A stretch of DNA of 64,000 nt from Streptomyces anulatus (GCF_000721175.1 NZ_JOEZ01000001.1:310001-374000), one strand, 5' to 3'; shown: positions 50,066 through 58,711, counted from the stretch's first letter. Numbers and translations are program-made. The notes: generated by a model not told the origin, from the sequence alone.

Positions 50066-50950
50066 GTGGGGCCGGAGAGCGATGACGTGGTGCGGTTCCG
50101 GGAGCGGCTCGGGCTGCCCGGGATCATCGACGTGCACACCCACTTCATGCCCGAGCAGGTCCTGCGCAAGGTGTGGGCCTACTTCGACGCCGTCGGGCCG
50201 CTCACGGGTCTTGAGTGGCCGATCACCTATCGGTACGAGGAGGACGCGCGGCTGTCCGTCCTGCGGTCGTTCGGGGTGCTGCGCTTCACCTCCATGCTCT
50301 ATCCGCACAAGCCCGGCATGGCCCGCTGGCTGAACGGCTGGGCCGCCGGCTTCGCCGCCCGGACCCCCGACTGCCTGCACACCGCGACCCTCTTCCCGGA
50401 GGAGGGCGTCGAGGTGTACGTGAAGGAGGCCGTCGAGGCGGGGGCCCGGGTGTTCAAGTCGCACCTCCAGGTGGGTGCGTACGACCCCGGCGATCCGTTG
50501 CTGGAGCCGGTCTGGGGGCTGCTCGCGGAGGCCGGGATTCCGGTGGTCATGCACTGCGGGTCGGGGCCCGCGCCGGGGGAGTTCACCGGGCCCGGGCCGG
50601 TCGGGCGGCTGCTGGCGCGCCATCCCCGGCTGCGGCTGATCGTGGCGCACATGGGGATGCCGGAGTACGCGGAGTTCCTGGCGCTGGCGGAGGCGTATCC
50701 GGAGGTGCGGCTCGATACGACGATGGCGTTCACCGACTTCAGTGAAGGGTTCAGTCCCTTCCCGGTGGCCGAACGGGGGCGGCTCGCCGATCTCGGGGAC
50801 CGGATCCTGCTGGGGACCGACTTCCCGAACATCCCCTACCCGTACGTCCATCAGCTGGAGGCGCTGGAGCGGCTCGGGCTGGGTGAGGAGTGGTTGCGGG
50901 CGGTCTGTCACGGGAACGCTGCCGCGTTGTTCGGGATCCGGGGCTCCTGA
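50066..50950 (+). CDS. Amidohydrolase-family (TIM-barrel) metal-dependent hydrolase
   Basis: 294 residues of the amidohydrolase-2/ACMSD-like type. The first metal motif GIIDVHTHFMPEQVL is near residue 20, a lysine or histidine site at VFKSHLQVGAYDP, VVMHCGSGPAPGEFTG, RLIVAHMGMPEYAEFL, and ILLGTDFPNIPYPYVHQLE carrying the catalytic aspartate. This family includes aminocarboxymuconate semialdehyde decarboxylase and gamma-resorcylate decarboxylase as well as hydrolases; the substrate here cannot be given. GTG 50066 follows CGAGGGAGTGCG, a reasonable ribosome site. It may be in an operon with the DUF2797 gene and is upstream of the response regulator. Confidence 0.88.
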   Translation: MGPESDDVVRFRERLGLPGIIDVHTHFMPEQVLRKVWAYFDAVGPLTGLEWPITYRYEEDARLSVLRSFGVLRFTSMLYPHKPGMARWLNGWAAGFAARTPDCLHTATLFPEEGVEVYVKEAVEAGARVFKSHLQVGAYDPGDPLLEPVWGLLAEAGIPVVMHCGSGPAPGEFTGPGPVGRLLARHPRLRLIVAHMGMPEYAEFLALAEAYPEVRLDTTMAFTDFSEGFSPFPVAERGRLADLGDRILLGTDFPNIPYPYVHQLEALERLGLGEEWLRAVCHGNAAALFGIRGS

Positions 50951-50998
50951 AGCCCGCGCCGCTTTCTCAGGCAATTCACAGAAACGGGTCAGGCTTCT

Positions 50999-51014
50999 CT
51001 CACGGGTGCCTCAC
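50999..51014 (+). promoter_or_regulatory. Candidate response-regulator binding repeat
   Basis: CTCAC occurs twice with an 11-bp period (CTCACGGGTGCCTCAC at 50999-51014), with a further TTCACAG at about 50976. OmpR-family regulators often bind direct repeats spaced by one helical turn, so autoregulation of the following gene is possible. Confidence 0.35.
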
Positions 51015-51026
51015 AGAGTGGTCCCC

Positions 51027-51773
51027 ATGACGACGACGACCTCGCCCCAGGGGCGTACCGAACTGCTCAGGCCGGACCGTACCCCCGTGCGGGTCCTGGT
51101 CGTGGACGACGAGGCTCCGCTCACCGAGCTGCTCTCGATGGCGCTGCGGTACGAGGGGTGGGAGGTGCGCAGCGCCGGGGACGGGGCCGGGGCGGTCCGG
51201 GCCGCGCGGGACTTCCGGCCGGACGCGGTGGTCCTGGACGTGATGCTCCCGGACATGGACGGGCTGTCCGTGCTGGGCCGGCTGCGTCGCGAGTACGCCG
51301 ATGTGCCGGTCCTCTTCCTGACCGCCCGGGACGCCGTCGAGGACCGGATCGCCGGGCTCACCGCGGGCGGCGACGACTACGTCACCAAGCCGTTCAGCCT
51401 GGAGGAGGTCGTGGCCCGGCTGCGCGGGCTCATCCGCCGTTCGGGCTCGGCCGTCGCGGCCGGGCGGAGCGAGTCCACGCTCGTCGTCGGGGACCTGGTC
51501 CTGGACGAGGACAGCCACGAGGTGAGCCGGGGCGGGGACGCGATCCACGTCACGGCCACCGAGTTCGAGCTGCTGCGCTTCCTGATGCGCAATCCGCGCC
51601 GGGTCCTCAGCAAGGCGCAGATCCTCGACCGGGTCTGGAACTACGACTTCGGCGGCCAGGCCAACGTCGTCGAGCTCTACATCTCCTACCTCCGCAAGAA
51701 GATCGACGCCGGACGCACGCCGATGATCCACACCCGGCGCGGCGCGGGCTACCTGATCAAGCCCGGTGAGTAG
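51027..51773 (+). CDS. OmpR/PhoB-family response regulator
   Basis: 248 residues. The receiver domain (about 20-135) has DDE in RVLVVDDEAPL, the phospho-Asp in VVLDVMLPDMDGLSV, FLTARDA and DYVTKPFSLEE. The C-terminal winged helix (about 150-248) contains HVTATEFELLRFLMRNPRRVLSKAQILDRVWNYDFGG and YLRKKIDAGRTPMIHTRRGAGYLI. Normally a histidine kinase gene follows such regulators directly; here only a short kinase-like stub is found before the beta-lactamase-fold gene on the opposite strand. ATG 51027 is chosen. The regulator may be phosphorylated by a kinase encoded elsewhere. Confidence 0.94.
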   Translation: MTTTTSPQGRTELLRPDRTPVRVLVVDDEAPLTELLSMALRYEGWEVRSAGDGAGAVRAARDFRPDAVVLDVMLPDMDGLSVLGRLRREYADVPVLFLTARDAVEDRIAGLTAGGDDYVTKPFSLEEVVARLRGLIRRSGSAVAAGRSESTLVVGDLVLDEDSHEVSRGGDAIHVTATEFELLRFLMRNPRRVLSKAQILDRVWNYDFGGQANVVELYISYLRKKIDAGRTPMIHTRRGAGYLIKPGE

Positions 51774-51803
51774 GCGGGGGGCCGTGGGGGTGCTGGGCCG
51801 GCC

Positions 51804-51998
51804 GTGGAACCGCGGACCCGGCTCGTCGTGTCGGCCGTGTCCCTGATCGCCGTCGTCGCGGCCGTCATCGGGTCCGTCACCGCGATCGCCTTCCATGCCC
51901 ACCGCCCCCGGAGAACCGCACCCGGCGGTACGGGTACGGGCACCGGTGACGGTGTGAACCCCGGCTTCGGCGAGGGCATGGGAGGCGACGCGGGCGGC
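51804..51998 (+). pseudogene. Truncated histidine kinase N-terminus
   Basis: A GTG at 51804 starts EPRTRLVVSAVSLIAVVAAV followed by IGSVTAIAFHAHRP, a membrane helix of the type that opens sensor kinases (RTRL.V..V.L). After about 60 residues the frame runs into the 3' end of the convergent beta-lactamase-fold gene and has no sensor or kinase domains. It lies where the cognate kinase of the response regulator would be. A small membrane protein in its own right is the alternative. Confidence 0.4.
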
Positions 51999-52003
51999 GG
52001 GGC

Positions 52004-53167
52004 TCAGAACCCGGCCGCGTACGTCCAGAAGTCCCGCATCACCTGCGGTGTGGTGGGTCCGTCCATCTCCATCTGGGTGAGCAGGACCGCGACCGTGCCC
52101 GTGGACGGGATGACATGGGCCGTGGTGCCGGTGCCGCCGACCCAGCCGTAGCGGCCGAGGACGTTCCACGGGGCCGAGATCTCGACGTCCACCGAGCCAC
52201 CGAACCCCCAGCCCTGGCCCTCCGTGAACAGTCCGCTCGCCGCGCGCTGCTCCGGGGTCAGGTGGTCGGTGATCATCTGGCGGACCGATTCGGCGGCCAG
52301 CACCCGGTGACCGTCGTCGTTCAGGCCGCCGGCGAGCAGCATCCGGCCGAAGGCGTACCAGTCGTCGACGGTCGAGACCAGGCCGGCGGCGCCGGACGGG
52401 AAGGGCGGCGGGGCGCTCCACTGCCCGTCCGGGGCGTCCACCAGCTCGGGCTCGCTCCCGCTGTCCGCCCCGGCCCGGTAGTAGCCGGTGAACCGGTCCA
52501 GCACGGCGGGCTCCACGGCGAAAGCGGTGTCCGTCATGCCCAGGGGCTCCAGCAGCCGCTCTGCCAGGTACGTGGGCAGCGGGCGGTCGGCGACCCGGGC
52601 GACGAGGACGCCGAGGATGTCGGAGCACGTGTTGTAGAGCCAGCCCTCGCCCGGCTGGTGCAGCAACGGGATACGGGACAGCGCGGCCATCCAGGCGTCC
52701 GGCGCGAGGACGGCCTGCGGCTGCGGCGGACCCTGTTTCAGCTCCGCGGTCAGCGGGGCGAGGGCCGGGAGCGAGAAGTCGGACGGGAAGCCGTAGCCGG
52801 CCCGGAAGGTCAGCAGGTCCAGCAGGGTGATCGGGCGGACCGCCGACACCACGTCGTCGACCGGGCTCCGAGGGGTCCGTACGACCAGCGGTGAGGCCAG
52901 CTCGGGGAGCCAGGCCGCCACCGGGTCGGCGGGGGCGATCAGGCCGTCCTCGACGAGCGTCATGGCGGCCGCCGCCACGATCGGCTTGGTGATCGAGGCG
53001 AGGCGGAAGAGCGAGTCCCGCCGCATCGGCGCGGACCCGGCGAGGCCGGCCGTGCCGGCCGACACCACCTCGGCCCGTTCGCCCCGGGCGACCAGGGCCA
53101 CCGCGCCCGGCATCGATCCCCTGGCGATGTGGGTGTCCAGCAGTTCCCGCAGGGTGGTGGTGGTCAT
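52004..53167 (-). CDS. Serine hydrolase, class C beta-lactamase/esterase fold
   Basis: 387 residues. The active-site SxxK is SITK in RLASITKPIVAAA near residue 58, and the YxN-type motif is YNTCSDILG near 180. The C-terminal motif W.GGTGTTAHVIP (HxG-type position) closes the site. The protein lacks a signal peptide (MTTTTLRELLDTHIARGS), so a cytoplasmic esterase or peptidase is more likely than a resistance lactamase. ATG 53167 follows GAAGGACGACGACC. It converges on the response regulator and its kinase stub. The family call is firm; the substrate is unknown. Confidence 0.9.
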   Translation of the reverse strand: MTTTTLRELLDTHIARGSMPGAVALVARGERAEVVSAGTAGLAGSAPMRRDSLFRLASITKPIVAAAAMTLVEDGLIAPADPVAAWLPELASPLVVRTPRSPVDDVVSAVRPITLLDLLTFRAGYGFPSDFSLPALAPLTAELKQGPPQPQAVLAPDAWMAALSRIPLLHQPGEGWLYNTCSDILGVLVARVADRPLPTYLAERLLEPLGMTDTAFAVEPAVLDRFTGYYRAGADSGSEPELVDAPDGQWSAPPPFPSGAAGLVSTVDDWYAFGRMLLAGGLNDDGHRVLAAESVRQMITDHLTPEQRAASGLFTEGQGWGFGGSVDVEISAPWNVLGRYGWVGGTGTTAHVIPSTGTVAVLLTQMEMDGPTTPQVMRDFWTYAAGF

Positions 53168-53302
53168 GGTCGTCGTCCTTCGTCCGGTACCGCGTGTTCT
53201 CTCGGAGCCCTTCGCCCGCCCTCGGGCAGGAAGACGCGCTCCGGCCGCAAAAGGAAGCTTCCCAGCCGAAGTCGCCGAAGAAGGGGACTCCCGAACCGCC
53301 CC

Positions 53303-53347
53303 GGACTCATCGGGCCCGGACTCAACGGGCCTTGACTCATCGGCCCC
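53303..53347. repeat. 15-bp x 3 tandem repeat at the 3' end of the EEP gene
   Basis: Three contiguous 15-bp units (GGACTCATCGGGCCC consensus) span the stop codon of the EEP gene and its downstream flank. The rest of 53168-53302 is promoter and spacer of the serine hydrolase gene. Confidence 0.7.
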
Positions 53348-54227
53348 GCCCCCGTACCGACAGGTCCGCCACCACGGGCCTGTGGTCGGACGCGACGCTC
53401 TCCTGCACCCACGCCTTCCGCACCCTGATCCCGCCGTGCGGCCCGTCCTTCGACACCGCCACGTAGTCGATCCGCTTGACCGGGTCCTGCGCCGGGAAGG
53501 TGGGCGCACCCGGGTCGGCGTCCGCCAGCTCCCGCCACAGCGGGGCCAGTTCGGGGGCGGCGGGCTCCGCGTTGAAGTCGCCGAGCAGGATCCGCGGGCC
53601 CCGGTCCTCGGCCATGATCCGCCGGGTGTCGGCGACCTGGGCGACGCGGACGGCGGGGTCCGGGCGGTAGTCGAGGTGGGTCACGTACACGTGGACGGGC
53701 AGCCCCCGCACCCGCACGACGACCTCGCCGAACCCCGGCGCCGGCGCCGGGGCCGGGACCGGGTTCGGGTCCTGGGTCGAGAGGCGGGTGATCTCGTGGT
53801 TCTCGGCGCTCAGGATCCGGTGCCGCGACAGCACGGCCACCCCGTACTCCGCCCGGGGCCCGCCCGGTTCGGCCGGATCCAGGCTGTAGATCGGCGCGAA
53901 GGAGACGTGCATGCGCAGCCGCCGCGCCAGCTCACCCGCGAGGTCCCGCCACCCGCTGCGGTCGCCCCAGTGCCGGTCGACCTCCTGAAGACCGATCACA
54001 TCCGCGTCCAGTGAACGGAGTTCGGCGGCCTGACGGTCCAGATCGAAGACGCCGTCCATACCGGACCCGGCGTGGATGTTGTAGGTGGCGACCCGCAGCG
54101 GCAACCCCCCGTCGGACAGGGGGCGGGGCGTCGTGGCAGCGGTGGCGGGCGGCGCGATGAGCGCCCCCAGGAGGGATGCGGCGACGAGGAGTTGAGGGAG
54201 ACGAGGGGTACGGCGACGCAGCGGCAT
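53337..54227 (-). CDS. Secreted endonuclease/exonuclease/phosphatase (EEP) family protein
   Basis: 296 residues with a signal peptide ending around APPATAATTP. EEP motifs are complete: VATYNIHAGSGMDG (Asn), IGLQEVDRHWGD (Glu), VTHLDYRPD, LLGDFNAEPAAPE (Asp/Asn), and SDHRPVVADL (Asp-His). Members hydrolyse phosphodiester or phosphomonoester bonds in nucleic acids or lipids outside the cell; sphingomyelinase-like and nuclease relatives exist. ATG 54227 is supported by the signal sequence (MPLRRRTPRLPQLLVAASLL). It is divergent from the MFS exporter across 221 bp that contain the operator repeats. A DNase or inositol phosphatase assignment is not possible from sequence alone. Confidence 0.92.
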   Translation of the reverse strand: MPLRRRTPRLPQLLVAASLLGALIAPPATAATTPRPLSDGGLPLRVATYNIHAGSGMDGVFDLDRQAAELRSLDADVIGLQEVDRHWGDRSGWRDLAGELARRLRMHVSFAPIYSLDPAEPGGPRAEYGVAVLSRHRILSAENHEITRLSTQDPNPVPAPAPAPGFGEVVVRVRGLPVHVYVTHLDYRPDPAVRVAQVADTRRIMAEDRGPRILLGDFNAEPAAPELAPLWRELADADPGAPTFPAQDPVKRIDYVAVSKDGPHGGIRVRKAWVQESVASDHRPVVADLSVRGRGR

Positions 54228-54343
54228 GGCTCTCCAACCGGCCGGATATCACGGCCTTTGTCAGGTCAGCGTCGAGAACCGTACCGCCAGGTCGCCGCGC
54301 GGACCCCACCGGCGCGGCCGGTCCGTCAGCGCGGATATTGACT

Positions 54344-54402
54344 TGTACGTCGTACAGGAGCTGCCTGTACGGTGTACATCGCCAAGTCCCGTACGCCGTA
54401 CA
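54344..54402 (+). promoter_or_regulatory. Three tandem palindromic operators upstream of the MFS gene
   Basis: TGTACGTCGTACA (54344-54356), TGTACGGTGTACA (54366-54378) and CGTACGCCGTACA (54390-54402) are near-identical 13-bp palindromes, 22 and 24 bp apart, so all on one DNA face. TTGACT immediately precedes the first. They fit a TetR-type repressor, and a TetR gene lies just downstream of the exporter. Confidence 0.7.
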
Positions 54403-54448
54403 ACTAACCGGAGCGAGCTGTCGCCGCACCGGAGCCCAAGGAGCCCGC

Positions 54449-56107
54449 ATGACGGCGCCCGCCGCAGAGCGACCCGATCCCGCCCCCCAGGGGCATCCGC
54501 AGCGCTGGCTGATCCTCGGCGTCATCTGCCTGGCCCAGCTCACGGTGCTGCTCGACAACACCGTCCTCAACGTCGCGATCCCCTCCCTCACCACGGAGCT
54601 GCACGCCTCCACCGCCGACGTGCAGTGGATGATCAACGCCTACTCGCTCGTCCAGGCCGGTCTGCTGCTCACCGCGGGCAGCGCCGCCGACCGCTACGGG
54701 CGCAAGAAGATGCTGATGGTGGGCCTCGCCCTGTTCGGCATCGGCTCGCTGGTGGCCGGGCTCTCCCAGTCCTCCGGCCAGCTCATCGCCGCCCGCGCCG
54801 GGATGGGCGTCGGCGGCGCGCTGCTGCTCACCACCACGCTCGCCGTCGTGGTCCAGATCTTCGACGACGCCGAGCGGGTCAAGGCGATCGGGATCTGGTC
54901 GACCGTCAGCTCCCTCGGTTTCGCGGCGGGGCCGCTGTTCGGCGGGTTCGTCCTCGACCACTTCTGGTGGGGCGCGATCTTCCTCATCAACATCCCGGTC
55001 GCCCTGATCGCCCTGGCCGCCGTCTTCCGGCTCGTACCGGAGTCGAAGAGCGGCCGGGGGGAGCGGCCCGACCTGCTGGGCGCGCTGCTCTCCACGATCG
55101 GCATGAGCGCCGTCGTCTTCGCGATCATCTCCGGACCCGAGCACGGCTGGGCGTCCGGCCGGGTGCTGCTGACGGTGTTCATCGGGGTCGCGGTGATGAC
55201 CGGCTTCGTCCTGTGGGAGCTCCGCATCCCCCACCCGATGCTCGACATGCACTTCTTCCGGAACCAGAAGTTCATCGGCGCGGTGGCGGGCGCGATCCTG
55301 GTCGCCTTCGGCATGGGCGGTTCGCTCTTCCTGCTCACCCAGCACCTGCAGTTCGTGCTCGGATACGGGCCGCTGGAGGCGGGCCTGCGGACGGCTCCGA
55401 TGGCGCTCACCGTGGTCGCCCTCAACCTGACCGGCCTGGGCGCCCGGCTCGTGCGGAAGGCCGGGACGCCCGTCGTCATCGCGGCGGGGATGAGCTGCCT
55501 GGCGGCCGGACTCGCGGCCATCGCGCTGCTCGGACGGCACGGTTACGGCGGCATGCTGCTCGGCCTGGTCGTCATGGGGGCGGGGATCGCCCTGGCGATG
55601 CCCGCGATGGCCAACGCCATCATGAGCGCCATCCCACCGGAGAAGGCCGGGGTGGGCGCGGGGGTCAACGGGACGCTCGCGGAGTTCGGCAACGGGCTCG
55701 GGGTCGCGGTGCTCGGCGCCGTGATGAACGCCCGGTTCGCCGCGCTCGTGCCGGCCGCCGTCGGCGCCGCATCGCTGCCCGCGGCCCTGGCCGCCGCCGA
55801 CGGGCCCGCCGCCCGGGAGCAGATCAAGGACGCCTTCGCCTCGGGCCTGGAGGTGAGCCAACTGGCGGGCGCGGTCGCGGTGCTGGCGGGCGGTCTGCTC
55901 GCCGCGCTCCTGCTGCGCCGGGCCGAGCGGGCGGAGGCGTCGGCCGCCGGGGCCGCTGCGGGGACGACTGCGGGGGCCACTGCCCCTGCGGCTGCCGACG
56001 CGACCGCGGAGGAGACCACCGGGGCGGGGAGCGATGTCCCGGCCGAGCGGGCCGGCCGGCCGGTGAAGGCCGGGGACCGGTCGGACTCGACGGGACCGGC
56101 GGCATAG
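54449..56107 (+). CDS. MFS multidrug exporter (EmrB/QacA type, 14 helices)
   Basis: 552 residues. The drug:H+ antiporter signature LDNTVLNVAIPSL is in helix 1, AYSLVQAGLLLTAGSAADRYGRKKMLM is the helix 2-3 loop with motif A, and fourteen hydrophobic helices can be counted, the last near LAGAVAVLAGGLLAALLL. The C-terminal ~60 residues are an Ala/Thr/Glu-rich cytoplasmic tail. It should export a hydrophobic compound. ATG 54449 follows CAAGGAGCCCGC. The TetR gene downstream on the same strand and three operators upstream indicate a self-contained inducible efflux unit. Confidence 0.94.
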   Translation: MTAPAAERPDPAPQGHPQRWLILGVICLAQLTVLLDNTVLNVAIPSLTTELHASTADVQWMINAYSLVQAGLLLTAGSAADRYGRKKMLMVGLALFGIGSLVAGLSQSSGQLIAARAGMGVGGALLLTTTLAVVVQIFDDAERVKAIGIWSTVSSLGFAAGPLFGGFVLDHFWWGAIFLINIPVALIALAAVFRLVPESKSGRGERPDLLGALLSTIGMSAVVFAIISGPEHGWASGRVLLTVFIGVAVMTGFVLWELRIPHPMLDMHFFRNQKFIGAVAGAILVAFGMGGSLFLLTQHLQFVLGYGPLEAGLRTAPMALTVVALNLTGLGARLVRKAGTPVVIAAGMSCLAAGLAAIALLGRHGYGGMLLGLVVMGAGIALAMPAMANAIMSAIPPEKAGVGAGVNGTLAEFGNGLGVAVLGAVMNARFAALVPAAVGAASLPAALAAADGPAAREQIKDAFASGLEVSQLAGAVAVLAGGLLAALLLRRAERAEASAAGAAAGTTAGATAPAAADATAEETTGAGSDVPAERAGRPVKAGDRSDSTGPAA

Positions 56108-56123
56108 CATCGGACGGGACGCG

Positions 56124-56150
56124 CGTACCGGACCGTCAGCGTCCGGTACG
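56124..56150 (+). terminator. Hairpin between MFS and TetR genes
   Basis: CGTACCGGAC (56124-56133) pairs with GTCCGGTACG (56141-56150) around a 7-nt loop, just after the MFS stop. It could attenuate read-through into the TetR gene. Confidence 0.5.
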
Positions 56151-56236
56151 CCGCCCTTCCGGCAGGACCGGCCCGGTCCCGCCTTCCGGCAGGACAGCTC
56201 GGCGGGGCGGTCCGAGCAAGACGAGGAGAGTGCGCC

Positions 56237-57175
56237 ATGGTGTCCGAGACCGACTCCGAGTCCGCGGCCGAGCCCGATTCCGCGTCTGATTCCGCGTCCG
56301 GGTCCGGGTCTGACTCCGCGTCCGAGTCCGGGTCCGAGTCCGGGTCCGGGTCCGGGTCCGCGTCCGACTCCGCGTCCGACTCCGACTCCGACTCCGCGTC
56401 CGGGGCCGTGTCCGGCCGCGCGGGCAACCCCGCGCGGACCAGCGTATGGCTGGACCGGCGGCCCCCCTCGCGCTCCCGCAGGTCGGAGTCCCCGGCGGGC
56501 CTGGACCGCAACCGGATCACCGAGGCGTCGGTGCGGCTGCTGGACGCCGACGGCCTCGCCAAGTTCTCCATGCGCCGGCTCGCCGCCGAGCTGGACGTCA
56601 CCGCGATGTCCCTCTACTGGTACGTCGACACCAAGGACGACCTCCTGGAACTGGCGCTCGACTCGGTCTACGCCGAGATTGCCCCGCCCCGCGAGGACGC
56701 CGACTGGCAGGACCGGCTGCGGGAGCTGGCCCGCAGCTACCGCGAACTCCTCGTACGCCACATCTGGATCTCCCCGCTGGCCGGGACCTTCCTCAACATC
56801 GGCCCGAACTCCATGCTGTTCTCGTACGCCGTGCAGGACATCATCCGGGCCACCGGCCTTCCCCTGGAACGGCAGACGGGCGCGCTCTCGGCGGTCTTCC
56901 AGTTCGTGTACGGATTCGGCACAGTGGAGGGCCACTTCAAGGCGCGGTGCGACGCGACCGGGCTCACCCAGGACGAGTACCACCAGCAGGCGATGGGCAC
57001 GATCAGGGCGCAGCCGCACCTGCGGGAGATCACCGAGTACTCCGACGAGATCATGTCGGCCCGGGGCGGGGACACGGTCGAGGAGATGCGCGAGCGGGAC
57101 TTCGTCTTCGCGCTGGACGTGGTGATCGCGGGCATCGAGACGATGCGCGACCGGACCGGGTCACCGGCGAAGTAG
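56237..57175 (+). CDS. TetR/AcrR-family regulator with Ser/Asp/Glu repeat N-terminus
   Basis: 312 residues. After a highly acidic, serine-rich N-terminus of about 60 residues, the TetR HTH is ITEASVRLLDADGLAKFSMRRLAAELDVTAMSLYWYVDTKDDLLE (about 95-140), followed by a C-terminal ligand-binding domain of the TetR_C_1 kind. The N-terminal segment is encoded by a hexanucleotide-like TCCGNN repeat and has no counterpart in normal TetR proteins. ATG 56237 follows GACGAGGAGAGTGCGCC. The likely target is the three-operator region before the MFS gene. If the acidic tail varies in length it could alter DNA affinity, since it would repel DNA. Confidence 0.9.
   Translation: MVSETDSESAAEPDSASDSASGSGSDSASESGSESGSGSGSASDSASDSDSDSASGAVSGRAGNPARTSVWLDRRPPSRSRRSESPAGLDRNRITEASVRLLDADGLAKFSMRRLAAELDVTAMSLYWYVDTKDDLLELALDSVYAEIAPPREDADWQDRLRELARSYRELLVRHIWISPLAGTFLNIGPNSMLFSYAVQDIIRATGLPLERQTGALSAVFQFVYGFGTVEGHFKARCDATGLTQDEYHQQAMGTIRAQPHLREITEYSDEIMSARGGDTVEEMRERDFVFALDVVIAGIETMRDRTGSPAK
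56243..56408 (+). repeat. Coding TCC-rich hexamer repeat
   Basis: Variants of TCCGAC, TCCGAG, TCCGGG and TCCGCG repeat in-frame about 25 times, encoding alternating Ser with Asp, Glu, Gly or Ala at the N-terminus of the TetR protein. Confidence 0.85.
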
Positions 57176-57204
57176 CCGCCCGCGGGGACCGCTCAGCAGC
57201 CGCT

Positions 57205-58233
57205 TCAGTAGCCGCGCCCCACGTCCACCGTCAGCTCGGGCCGCCGGCCCGCCGCCACGGCCTCCCAGCAGGCGGTGAAGTCGGTGACCACGTCCTCGTC
57301 GGTGGTGATCCCCGAGGAGTGCGAGGTGATGACCGTACGGGGCAGCCTCCACACCGGGTCCCCGGGTGCGGCCGGTTCCGCCGGCAGCACGTCCAGCACG
57401 GCCCGCCGCACCCGGCCGTCCCGCAGCGCGGTCTCCAGCGCCCCCATGTCCACGGTCGCGCCACGCCCCACGTTGACGAACGTCGCCCCGCGCACCGCCG
57501 TGAGCCGGGCGGCCCCGAAGAAGCCCTCCGTGGCCCCGGTCAACGGCAGGGTGGAGACCACCCAGCGGGCCTCGGCCAGCGCTTCGGTGTCCTCGGCGGC
57601 CCCGATCACACGGTCGAAGCCCGGCACCACCCGGGCGGATCCCGGCTCCGGCCCGCCCCGTGTCGTGCGGGCGACGCCCACGGTGCGTACCCCGCAGGCA
57701 CCCAGCAGCCGCCCGACCGCGGCGCCGATGCGGCCGGTCCCGTAGATCAGGGCGGTCTGCCCGGCGACGAGCTCGGTGGGGAGGCGCTCCCAGTGCGCGC
57801 GGGCGTGCTGGGCGGTGAACTCCGGTACGGACTGGCACTCGGCGAGCATCCAGGCCAGGACGTACTGGGCGATCCGCTCACCCATCCGGCCCACGGTCCG
57901 GGTCAGGAGCGCAGGGGCGGGCCAGGGACCGGCGGAGAGCAGCGGGTCGGTTCCGGCGTTGACGCTGTGGAACCAGAGCAGACGGTCCGTCCGCAGGGCG
58001 TCGGGCAGCGTCTCGCCCACGCACAGGAGGGGCCGGCCGGACGGCGGCGGCACGTCCGTCAGGGGTTCGGCCGGGCGCCCGGTGATCCGCTCCAGCTCCC
58101 GTACGAGACCGCGGTCGAGCGAGGCCGCGACCAGCAGCCGGGCCCGCGCGAGGATGTCGGGCGCGGGCAGCGGGGTGGGGACGGGCGGCCCGCACGCGAG
58201 GACCGGGTGGTTCGACCCGGTGTTCCCGGTCAT
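57205..58233 (-). CDS. D-2-hydroxyacid dehydrogenase-family protein
   Basis: 342 residues. The Rossmann fold carries ALIYGTGRIGAAVGRLL, GxGxxG near residue 165. The catalytic Arg region is WVVSTLPLTGATEGFFG, the Glu region VRRAVLDVLPAEP and the His region VITSHSSGITTDED. These fit the NAD-dependent D-2-hydroxyacid dehydrogenases (phosphoglycerate, glyoxylate/hydroxypyruvate reductases). The N-terminal substrate domain is unusually rich in Pro/Leu (PVLACGPPVPTPLPAPD) and lacks the serine-pathway signature, so the substrate is unassigned. ATG 58233 is the only start. It is 7 bp downstream of the PPOX protein gene on the same strand. Confidence 0.87.
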   Translation of the reverse strand: MTGNTGSNHPVLACGPPVPTPLPAPDILARARLLVAASLDRGLVRELERITGRPAEPLTDVPPPSGRPLLCVGETLPDALRTDRLLWFHSVNAGTDPLLSAGPWPAPALLTRTVGRMGERIAQYVLAWMLAECQSVPEFTAQHARAHWERLPTELVAGQTALIYGTGRIGAAVGRLLGACGVRTVGVARTTRGGPEPGSARVVPGFDRVIGAAEDTEALAEARWVVSTLPLTGATEGFFGAARLTAVRGATFVNVGRGATVDMGALETALRDGRVRRAVLDVLPAEPAAPGDPVWRLPRTVITSHSSGITTDEDVVTDFTACWEAVAAGRRPELTVDVGRGY

Positions 58234-58240
58234 CGCGGGG

Positions 58241-58711
58241 TCAGCTCCCCGGGGCCAGGTGGGCGGGGAAGCCGCCGGTGGCGACGGGACCCCAGCGCTC
58301 CGGGGTGACCCGGATGATCGACTTCCCCTGCTTCACCATCGCCGCCCGGTACTCGTCCCAGTCCGGGTGCTCGCCCGAGATGTTCCGGAAGTACTCGACG
58401 AGCGGCTCGACCGAGTCCGGGGCGTCGATGACCTCCGCCGAACCGTCGACCTGCACCCACGGCCCGTCCCACTCGTCTGACAGCACGATCACGCTGACCC
58501 GCTCGTCGCGGCGGGCGTTGCGGGTCTTGGCACGCTCGGGGTACGTCGACATGACGATCCGTCCCGAGTCGTCAACGCCGCAGGTCAGCGGGGAGCCCTG
58601 GGGGCGGCCGTCGGCCCGGGTGGTGAGCAGGACCGCCCGGTGCCGGGGGCGTACGAACGCCAGCAACTCGTCGAGCTCCACGGCGGTGTTGGTCGCGATG
58701 TTCGGTGCCAT
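58241..58711 (-). CDS. PPOX-class F420-dependent oxidoreductase-like protein
   Basis: 156 residues in the split beta-barrel fold. VELDELLAFVRPRHRAVLLTTRADGRPQGSPLTCGVD is the family start, with RIVMSTYPERAKTRNARRDERVSVIVL and a C-terminal YFRNISGEHPDWDEYRAAMV. Actinobacterial members of this group bind the deazaflavin F420, not FMN, and reduce or oxidise unknown small molecules. ATG 58711 gives the standard start; an earlier frame start has non-coding composition. The hydroxyacid dehydrogenase gene follows closely, so co-transcription is likely. F420 versus FMN cannot be settled by reading alone. Confidence 0.88.
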   Translation of the reverse strand: MAPNIATNTAVELDELLAFVRPRHRAVLLTTRADGRPQGSPLTCGVDDSGRIVMSTYPERAKTRNARRDERVSVIVLSDEWDGPWVQVDGSAEVIDAPDSVEPLVEYFRNISGEHPDWDEYRAAMVKQGKSIIRVTPERWGPVATGGFPAHLAPGS

